Part shown: positions 1 to 4,357 of the stretch, piece by piece
How the letters are laid out: each line of letters starts with the position of its first letter
Position numbering within the stretch: position 1 is the first letter of the stretch
NCBI GenBank assembly: GCA_017999235.1
Contig: JAGOBN010000317.1
Location: 1 to 5,566 of the forward strand
Length of the DNA stretch: 5,566 nt
Direction of reading: 5' to 3'
From: Anaerolineales bacterium
Lineage (GTDB): Bacteria > Chloroflexota > Anaerolineae > Anaerolineales > UBA6663
Position numbers and translations under genes: made by a program
Notes under the pieces: model-generated
Database searches by the model: none
What the model was told of the DNA's origin: nothing
Seen by the model: the letters and a program-made list of their open reading frames with translations, nothing else

Positions 1-589
1 CCGCCGCCACATGGCAGGACGTGCAGCCCTTTGACTCTACCAACGTCTGCCCGCGCGCCGCGTCGCCGGCTGGCAGCGCCACGCCCAGGTCAGAGCCCAC
101 CGCATTGGGGTTGGGCGTGGCCGTGGCTGACGGGATCTGGCCGCTCGCATCCCGGAAGCTCTCGCCCCAATTGGTGATAAAGGCCACCAGGGACTCCACC
201 TGGTCCGGGCGCATGGGGCCGCCATACGCCTGCCCCCACGCCGGCATCCGCTGCGGGTAATTCTGGAAAGCCACGGACGCGCGCGGCCGGCCGGCGTTGA
301 TGGCGCCGCGCAGGTAAGTCTCCAGCGTCCCCTGCCAGCCGATCTCCTTCAACCGCACGCCGTTGAACAAATCCAGCGCGTTGAGCGCCGGGCCGGCCCC
401 GCCTTGACCCTGCAGGCCGTGGCACGAAGCGCAGTTACTCTCAAAGAGCGCCGCGCCGGCCTCGATCGTGCGGGAATTGTAGGCGCGCTCAAAGCTCGCC
501 ATGCGGTCGGTCTCGGTGACGGCCACAAAGCCGAACACGACCATCGTGATCACAATGCTAAACGTGCCGAGGATGACTCGCCAGGTCAT
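1..589 (-). CDS. Membrane-anchored cytochrome c with at least two haem sites, partial (C-terminus outside window)
   Basis: Probable electron-accepting c-type subunit of the quinol:cytochrome c oxidoreductase encoded upstream, taking electrons from the Rieske cluster on the outer face of the membrane. The 196 visible residues start with an uncleaved-looking hydrophobic anchor (about 5-24, no lipobox Cys). The first cytochrome c domain has haem motif CASCH at 53-57, and Met115 in an MPAWG motif is the likely axial ligand. A Pro/Ala/Thr/Asn-rich linker (about 150-176) follows, then a second haem motif CTSCH at 189-193, four residues before the edge. The rest of the second domain is missing. It lies 28 bases after the cytochrome b gene, in the same direction, with AGGAG six bases before the ATG. 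Diheme c subunits accompany Rieske/cytochrome b pairs in heliobacteria and actinobacteria, which supports the role. A third haem site beyond the edge cannot be excluded. Haem binding is certain; the partner assignment is inferred from context. Confidence 0.9.
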   Translation of the reverse strand, partial: MTWRVILGTFSIVITMVVFGFVAVTETDRMASFERAYNSRTIEAGAALFESNCASCHGLQGQGGAGPALNALDLFNGVRLKEIGWQGTLETYLRGAINAGRPRASVAFQNYPQRMPAWGQAYGGPMRPDQVESLVAFITNWGESFRDASGQIPSATATPNPNAVGSDLGVALPAGDAARGQTLVESKGCTSCHVAA

Positions 590-595
590 GATGTG

Positions 596-600
596 CTCCT
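596..600 (-). promoter_or_regulatory. Ribosome binding site of the cytochrome c gene
   Basis: AGGAG on the minus strand, six bases before the ATG at 589. It supports this start over later ATG codons such as residue 16 (ATGGTC) and matches the anchor beginning directly after the start. The site lies inside the 28-base gap after the cytochrome b stop codon, so the gene is probably translated from the shared operon message with its own initiation. Confidence 0.75.
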
Positions 601-617
601 GAGTGCGCGCCCGCGCG

Positions 618-2288
618 TTACGGACCCTGCCGGTAATTCGAGTTCTTGTTCAGGTAGGTCGTCTGGCAGAATTCGTTCTTCGCGCCCAGCTGGCAGACCG
701 CCTCGCCCGGACCTTCGTTCCAGATGATGCGGAACGTGACTTTCTTTAGGCCCACCTGCCACTCTTCGACGAGGATAAAGCCCCGGCCTTCCGGCAAAGC
801 GCCCTGTTCCGCGCTGAGGCCGCTCTCGGCCTTGCCGCGCGCAACCTCCAGCTCCTCATACATCTGATGCAGCAGGCTTTGGAGCGCCGGGGTCGGGGCG
901 CTGGCCCACTCTTCCGCGGCGTAAGACACCCGGCCGGTCGGGTTGTCGGCCGTCTTCGGCCCAACGCGATACTCGCCCCACTCGGACTGGCGGAAGGGGC
1001 CGGGATGCGTCTGCGGGATCAGTTCGGCCACGATCTCCTGATCAATGGAGGAGGCCACCGCGTAACGGGGCGTGCCCATGTAGGACAAAATGGCCATCAA
1101 CGCGGCCAAGGCCAGCCCCATGGTCAAGCCCACGCGCCGGTCGCCATAGCGCCGGCTGGGGCCGACTTCGACATACGGCAGCACAAACAGAACCCCGGTG
1201 AGAATGCCCGGGGCGACCAGGCCCCAGAAGAATTTGTCGCCGATTTTCAACATGCCCTGGACCCACAGGAAATACCAGGGCGCGGTGGTGTGCAGGGGCG
1301 TAACCAGCGAATCCGCATGCGGCTCCAGCGGCGCATGGAAGAAGAAGGTGGCCGTCACCACCATGCCCGCCGTCACCGCGAAGAACAGCAGCAGTTCCCG
1401 GGTGATGATGTCCGGCATGAAGTAGGTGCGCTGATCCATGGGGATGCGCTTGGCCGTGTCTTCGCCCACCGGCTCCACCTCGGGCGGCAGACCGTGGCCG
1501 TGCAGCACCACCTTGTAGTAATGCACGCCCGTGAAAACAATACCGATCAGCGGCAGCAGCAGGACGTGCGCCAGATACCAGCGCAGGAGGCCGCCCTCGT
1601 TGAACTGCGGGCCGCCGCGCACCACCAGGTTGACAAAGTCACCCACTTGCTGGGGCGGAATGGCTTCCAGCATGGAGGCGCCGATGGTCACGGCCCACAA
1701 GGAGAGCTGATCCCATGGCAGCAGATAACCCGAGAACGACAGCACCAGGGTGATGGCCAGCAGAATGACGCCGGTCAGCCACGTGAACTGGCGCGGCTTC
1801 TTATAGGAGCCGGTGATGAAGGTCCGCGCCATGTGCAGGACCACTACAATCACCATCATCTCCGCGCCCAGCTTGTGCAGGTCGCGCATCAAGCGCCCGA
1901 ACGGCACGTTGCTCAAAATATTGAGCATGTTCTCGTAAGCCACCAGCGGCGAGGGCGTGTAGAAGATCATCAAGAACAAGCCGGTGATGATCTCGAAGAC
2001 GAAGAAGTACGTGGAGAGCCAGCCCATCCGGAAGGACGGGTAAATGCCGGCGGTCAGGTTGTGGTAGTAGGTGGGCCGCATGTGGAACCAGAAACCATCG
2101 GCATGCGGCCGGACGCGCGGGTTCGGCTTGGGGGCCGGGTCGCCGCGCAGCATCGAGCGGATGTCTTCAATATCGAGACCGACCGTCACGCGCTCGACGA
2201 TCTCATTCGTCTTAAACAACAAGGCCGGGCCGAGGCCCTTGGCCTTGACGTCGTCTAGAAACGGGCTATGGAATTTCCAGATCGCCAT
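618..2288 (-). CDS. qcrB: Cytochrome b of a Rieske/cytochrome b complex (b6 and subunit IV fused), with a soluble C-terminal tail
   Basis: Membrane core of a quinol:cytochrome c oxidoreductase. It has about seven membrane helices: four as in cytochrome b6 (about 89-110, 138-160, 168-188, 237-260) and three as in subunit IV (about 297-316, 352-374, 387-405). The haem ligand pairs are His138/His152 and His241/His256. The second pair has 14 residues between the histidines, the b6-type spacing; mitochondrial-type cytochrome b has 13. GYLLPWDQ at 187-194 is the conserved helix C motif. The usual PEWY of the quinol oxidation site is APWY at 336-339. The only cysteines are 532 and 541, so the helix A Cys that binds the extra haem in b6f and Bacillus is absent. 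About 150 hydrophilic residues (408-556) follow the last helix; I do not recognise them. The start has AGGAGG four bases upstream. The gene sits between the Rieske and cytochrome c genes. The symbol is used for the family; petB/D would be equally fair. Confidence 0.95.
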   Translation of the reverse strand: MAIWKFHSPFLDDVKAKGLGPALLFKTNEIVERVTVGLDIEDIRSMLRGDPAPKPNPRVRPHADGFWFHMRPTYYHNLTAGIYPSFRMGWLSTYFFVFEIITGLFLMIFYTPSPLVAYENMLNILSNVPFGRLMRDLHKLGAEMMVIVVVLHMARTFITGSYKKPRQFTWLTGVILLAITLVLSFSGYLLPWDQLSLWAVTIGASMLEAIPPQQVGDFVNLVVRGGPQFNEGGLLRWYLAHVLLLPLIGIVFTGVHYYKVVLHGHGLPPEVEPVGEDTAKRIPMDQRTYFMPDIITRELLLFFAVTAGMVVTATFFFHAPLEPHADSLVTPLHTTAPWYFLWVQGMLKIGDKFFWGLVAPGILTGVLFVLPYVEVGPSRRYGDRRVGLTMGLALAALMAILSYMGTPRYAVASSIDQEIVAELIPQTHPGPFRQSEWGEYRVGPKTADNPTGRVSYAAEEWASAPTPALQSLLHQMYEELEVARGKAESGLSAEQGALPEGRGFILVEEWQVGLKKVTFRIIWNEGPGEAVCQLGAKNEFCQTTYLNKNSNYRQGP

Positions 2289-2292
2289 GGCT

Positions 2293-2298
2293 CCTCCT
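2293..2298 (-). promoter_or_regulatory. Ribosome binding site of the cytochrome b gene
   Basis: AGGAGG, within a longer GAGGAGGAG run on the minus strand, four bases before the ATG at 2288. It lies in the 25-base gap after the Rieske stop codon. A full consensus site in so short a gap fits strong translation from a shared message. Confidence 0.75.
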
Positions 2299-2313
2299 CA
2301 ACACCGCCGTGGA

Positions 2314-2937
2314 CTAGGCGTTGGCTTCCTTGGGGGTGGGGTTGTTGGCGCCGCTGAAGCGCCGGCCGGTATCCACACGCAGCTTGGCGGCGCCCTCCAG
2401 GCTGACGGCCCGCCCCTCACCGTTGACCACTTCGGTGGCGTCCAACACTTGGCCGCTGGCGTCCACGGCTTCCATGTAGAAGACATCCAAGTTGCGGGTG
2501 GCCGGCCCGGCCACCGCGGTGCCGCTGGAGAGATACTTCGAGCCGTGGCACGGGCACTCAAACCGGTTGTTGGTTGGCACCCACGAGTACAGACAGCCCA
2601 GGTGCACGCAAATCATGTACAGCGCGCGCGCCCCCCTGGCCGGCCGCCACTCCGCCGGCTGGCGGGGGTCGTTGAGGATGCCGTCCGCGATGTTCACCAT
2701 CCAGAACCGGCCGCCGGAGAAGGGCTTCGGCGCGGCATCCGGCTGGGGCAGTTCGCTCACATCCAGCTCAAAGACGCCGCCGAACGTGCCGGCCTTAAAG
2801 CGGGGATAGGCGAACCATAACAACGCCGCGCCGGCTTGCCCGGCGAACAGCGCGATGGAGCCGGCCCAAACGTAATACAGAAACTCGCGCCGTGTCATCG
2901 GCGACACAGCCGGTTTGGCGGTGGCTTCAGCAGCCAT
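2314..2937 (-). CDS. qcrA: Rieske [2Fe-2S] iron-sulfur subunit of the quinol:cytochrome c oxidoreductase
   Basis: Takes the first electron from quinol at the outer-face site of cytochrome b and passes it to the c-type subunit. The 207 residues carry both cluster-binding loops: C110-V-H112-L-G-C115 and C128-P-C130-H131-G-S. The ligands are Cys110, His112, Cys128 and His131; Cys115 and Cys130 would form the usual disulfide. The proline loop is AGPA at 143-146. The N-terminus has a twin-arginine-like TRREFL (15-20) directly before a membrane helix (about 22-44). That is the expected arrangement for a Tat-exported, membrane-anchored Rieske protein whose folded cluster domain lies outside the cytoplasm. 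It is the first gene of the leftward operon, 25 bases before cytochrome b, which argues against a dioxygenase-type Rieske ferredoxin. Length is normal for the family. The ATG has AGGAGG 11 bases upstream, a rather long spacing discussed separately. Confidence 0.95.
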   Translation of the reverse strand: MAAEATAKPAVSPMTRREFLYYVWAGSIALFAGQAGAALLWFAYPRFKAGTFGGVFELDVSELPQPDAAPKPFSGGRFWMVNIADGILNDPRQPAEWRPARGARALYMICVHLGCLYSWVPTNNRFECPCHGSKYLSSGTAVAGPATRNLDVFYMEAVDASGQVLDATEVVNGEGRAVSLEGAAKLRVDTGRRFSGANNPTPKEANA

Positions 2938-2938
2938 A

Positions 2939-2954
2939 GCGTTTGACGCCTCCT
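2939..2954 (-). promoter_or_regulatory. Ribosome binding site of the Rieske gene, with a small hairpin between it and the start codon
   Basis: AGGAGG occupies 2949-2954 on the minus strand, 11 bases before the ATG at 2937, longer than the usual 5-9. Arms GCGT and ACGC with a three-base loop (2939-2949) fill almost all of this spacer and include the last G of the site. If folded, the hairpin could bring the site closer to the ATG, or it could hinder ribosome binding. No closer in-frame start was found. The site is clear; the role of the hairpin is a guess. Confidence 0.55.
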
Positions 2955-2976
2955 AAATCTTTGAAAACAGGGCGCT

Positions 2977-3013
2977 ATCGGCGGGATTTTATCACAGCGT
3001 GAGGGACGCCGAT
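2977..3013. repeat. Inverted repeat flanking the proximal -10
   Basis: ATCGGCG at 2977-2983 and its exact complement CGCCGAT at 3007-3013 are separated by 23 bases. The loop holds the proximal -10 candidate, so the arms could be protein-binding half sites around a promoter or a weak stem in a longer leader. Seven-base arms in GC-rich DNA can arise by chance, so confidence in function is low. Confidence 0.3.
2986..2994 (-). promoter_or_regulatory. Candidate proximal promoter of the Rieske operon (extended -10)
   Basis: On the minus strand TGA-TAAAAT forms an extended -10: TG, one base, then a hexamer matching TATAAT at five of six positions. No good -35 lies 17 bases upstream (GATCGG), as is common for extended -10 promoters. 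Transcription would begin near 2979, giving a leader of about 40 bases that contains the ribosome binding site and lacks the upstream hairpin. Seen by eye only. Confidence 0.4.
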
Positions 3014-3016
3014 CAT

Positions 3017-3043
3017 AAAAAAACTGCATGAGCTGATGCAGTT
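3017..3043 (-). terminator. Terminator-like hairpin in the leader of the Rieske operon
   Basis: Perfect eight-base arms AACTGCAT (3022-3029) and ATGCAGTT (3036-3043) enclose a six-base loop, GAGCTG on the plus strand. Read on the minus strand, the stem runs into seven T residues (3023-3017, two of them within the stem), the form of an intrinsic terminator. No minus-strand gene ends here. It would therefore stop either antisense transcription from the right or messages started at the distal promoter, before they reach the Rieske gene. The stem is only moderately GC-rich. The whole 22-base unit is palindromic at 20 positions, so a protein operator is an alternative. Confidence 0.5.
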
Positions 3044-3064
3044 CCCCGCCGCGCAAACGCGCTC

Positions 3065-3093
3065 AATTTATCACAATCAATTGTCCCAGTCAA
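3065..3093 (-). promoter_or_regulatory. Candidate distal promoter of the Rieske operon
   Basis: On the minus strand TTGACT (3093-3088, five of six to TTGACA) is followed after exactly 17 bases by TAAATT (3070-3065, four of six to TATAAT), which is preceded by TGA as in an extended -10. Transcription would begin near 3058, about 120 bases before the Rieske ATG. The terminator-like hairpin would be transcribed almost at once. This is the best-spaced -35/-10 pair in the region, found by eye. Confidence 0.45.
3067..3080. promoter_or_regulatory. FNR/CRP-family-like operator
   Basis: The minus strand reads TTGAT-TGTG-ATAAA, nine of ten fixed positions of the FNR-type consensus TTGAT-N4-ATCAA. It overlaps the spacer and -10 of the distal promoter, where a bound regulator would be expected to block rather than help RNA polymerase. 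Oxygen- or redox-responsive FNR/CRP-type regulators commonly control respiratory operons, which makes the match plausible. The surrounding DNA is AT-rich and the consensus is borrowed from other phyla. Confidence 0.35.
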
Positions 3094-3117
3094 TTCACCC
3101 GGGGAGATGGCGGGCGC

Positions 3118-3146
3118 TTGGAGGCCGGCCGGGTCTGGCGGATAAT
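3118..3146 (+). promoter_or_regulatory. Candidate promoter of the RNase D-like gene (leaderless)
   Basis: GATAAT at 3141-3146 matches the -10 consensus at five of six positions and ends six bases before the GTG start at 3153. A weak -35, TTGGAG (3118-3123, three of six), lies 17 bases upstream. Transcription would begin at or beside the GTG, giving a message without a leader, which fits the lack of any ribosome binding site before that codon. Confidence 0.4.
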
Positions 3147-3152
3147 GGGCCT

Positions 3153-4304
3153 GTGATTCTGCCTGAGCCTGCCGCCCCGCCGCTGCCCCCGCTCCGCTTT
3201 GTGGATACGCCGGCCGCGCTCCTCCGCTTAGCGGCCGAGCTGGCCGGCGAGCCGGCGCTGGCCGTGGACACAGAGGCCAACAGCCTGTTTGTCTACCGCG
3301 AGCGTGTGTGTCTGATCCAAATCTCCACCCCGCGCCAGGACATCATCGTGGATCCGCTGCGGCTGCCGGACCTGAGCCCGCTCCAGCCGCTCTTCGCCAA
3401 TCCCCGGCAGCAGAAAATCTTCCACGCCGCCGAGTATGACTTGATTGGGCTGCGCCGGGATTACGGCTTCGAGTTCCTCAACCTCTTCGACACGATGGTG
3501 GCCGCCCGCACCCTGGGCTGGCCGCAGATCGGCCTGGCCCCGCTGCTGGAGATCCACTTTGGCGTCAAGGTCAACAAAAAGCACCAGCGCGCCAACTGGG
3601 GCCAGCGCCCGCTCACGCCCGATCTGCTGGATTACGCCCGCCAGGATACGCGCTACCTCTTCGCCCTGCGCGACATTCAGGAACGCGAACTGGAAGCCGC
3701 CGGCCGGCGCACCGAGGCCGACGAAGAGTTTGCGCGTCTGGCGCGGCTGCGGCCGGCGCCCGCGCCGCCCGATCCGGACGCCTTCTGGCGCGTGACCGGC
3801 GCGCGGGACCTGACGCCCCCCCAGGCCGGCGTCCTGCGGGAACTCTTTGCCTACCGGGAAACGCACGCCCAGCGCGCGGATGTGCCGCCCTTCAAAGTCA
3901 TGGGCGACGGCACGCTGGTGGAGATCGCCACGCGCTGTCCCCAGGCGGCCGCCGACCTGGGGCCCATCCCCGGCATGACCGACGGCCAAATCCGCCGGCA
4001 CGGCGTGGGGATCCTGGCGGCCGTGCGCCGCGGATTGGCGGCCGCGCCGCCGCGCCCGCACCGGCCGCCCCAGGAGCCGGAGGAGGTGCGTGAGCGATAC
4101 GAGCGGCTGCGCGCCTGGCGCAAAAACAAGGCCAAGGCACGCGGCGTGGAATCGGATGTGATCCTGCCCCGCGAGGCGCTGTGGGAATTGGCCCGCCGCG
4201 CGCCGCGCGCGCTGGACGACCTGCACCAACTGGAACATCTCGGCCCGTGGCGCCGCGCCACCTACGGCCCGGAGCTGCTCAGCATCATCCATCCCGAGAG
4301 CTAA
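3153..4304 (+). CDS. rnd: RNase D-like 3'-5' exoribonuclease with two HRDC domains
   Basis: Probable 3'-5' exonuclease; RNase D trims tRNA and other small RNA 3' ends. The 384 residues hold a DEDDy exonuclease domain (about 15-190). Catalytic positions by comparison with E. coli RNase D are Asp39 and Glu41 (VDTEANSL), Asp96 (AEYDLIGL), with Asp113 in NLFDTM also conserved, then Tyr161 and Asp165 (DYARQDTRYL). A first HRDC domain follows (about 221-295), then a Pro-rich linker (about 298-310) and a second HRDC-like domain (about 315-376). This matches the two HRDC domains of RNase D; RecQ and WRN carry HRDC too but lack this arrangement. The frame is open from an ATG at 3036, but that ATG lies in a palindrome and its first 39 codons look unlike the family, so I prefer GTG 3153; GTG 3201 is possible. 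A beta-CASP nuclease follows 53 bases later. Its in vivo substrate is unknown. Confidence 0.88.
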   Translation: MILPEPAAPPLPPLRFVDTPAALLRLAAELAGEPALAVDTEANSLFVYRERVCLIQISTPRQDIIVDPLRLPDLSPLQPLFANPRQQKIFHAAEYDLIGLRRDYGFEFLNLFDTMVAARTLGWPQIGLAPLLEIHFGVKVNKKHQRANWGQRPLTPDLLDYARQDTRYLFALRDIQERELEAAGRRTEADEEFARLARLRPAPAPPDPDAFWRVTGARDLTPPQAGVLRELFAYRETHAQRADVPPFKVMGDGTLVEIATRCPQAAADLGPIPGMTDGQIRRHGVGILAAVRRGLAAAPPRPHRPPQEPEEVRERYERLRAWRKNKAKARGVESDVILPREALWELARRAPRALDDLHQLEHLGPWRRATYGPELLSIIHPES

Positions 4305-4309
4305 CCGCC

Positions 4310-4334
4310 CCGCGCCGGCCTGTCCGCGCCGGCC
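4310..4334. repeat. Short direct repeat in the gap between the two rightward genes
   Basis: CCGCGCCGGCC occurs at 4310-4320 and exactly again at 4324-4334, separated by TGT. Each copy contains the palindrome GCCGGC that is frequent across the window. The 53-base gap holds no terminator with a T run, so the two genes are probably cotranscribed. Confidence 0.5.
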
Positions 4335-4344
4335 GCCCACCGCG

Positions 4345-4350
4345 AAAGGA
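4345..4350 (+). promoter_or_regulatory. Ribosome binding site of the beta-CASP gene
   Basis: AAAGGA, seven bases before the ATG at 4358, is the only purine-rich stretch in an otherwise C/G-rich gap. It fixes the start, which also matches the family N-terminus (short beta strand, then GAAQTVTGS). Confidence 0.65.
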
Positions 4351-4357
4351 TCCGCGC

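Larger units (their letters stand above)
3063..3095. repeat. Three TCAATT direct repeats
   Basis: TCAATT occurs at 3063-3068, 3077-3082 and 3090-3095, with steps of 14 and 13 bases. The copies span the whole distal promoter and the first two overlap the FNR-like box. A spacing of a little over one helical turn could present the sites on nearly the same face of the DNA to a regulator. The repeats are exact, but the operator reading is inference. Confidence 0.4.

Noticed and set aside
618..700. Covalent haem site in the cytochrome b tail
   Set aside because: Cys532 and Cys541 are separated by eight residues and neither is followed by His in a CXXCH form, so a c-type haem is not supported.
867..2258. 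463-codon open frame on the plus strand, antisense to cytochrome b
   Set aside because: Its product is rich in His, Gln, Arg and Gly with no recognisable domain, as expected for the mirror of a membrane protein in GC-rich DNA. The opposite strand encodes an unmistakable cytochrome b over the same bases.
2071..2820. 249-codon open frame on the plus strand across the cytochrome b / Rieske junction
   Set aside because: It crosses two certain genes on the other strand and shows no domain, so it is a shadow of GC-rich coding sequence.
3067..3080. Rex (NADH sensor) operator
   Set aside because: A TTGTGA half-site is present on the minus strand, but the matching TCACAA half at the required distance is missing. 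The FNR-like reading fits better.
3036..3152. Upstream ATG at 3036 as the start of the RNase D-like gene
   Set aside because: The ATG is part of the right arm of the hairpin at 3022-3043. The 39 extra codons run through the promoter region and do not resemble the family N-terminus. No ribosome binding site precedes it.
3228..4340. 370-codon open frame on the minus strand, antisense to the RNase D-like gene
   Set aside because: Low-complexity Arg/Gly/Ala-rich product with no domain. The plus strand carries all catalytic motifs of a DEDDy exonuclease and two HRDC domains.
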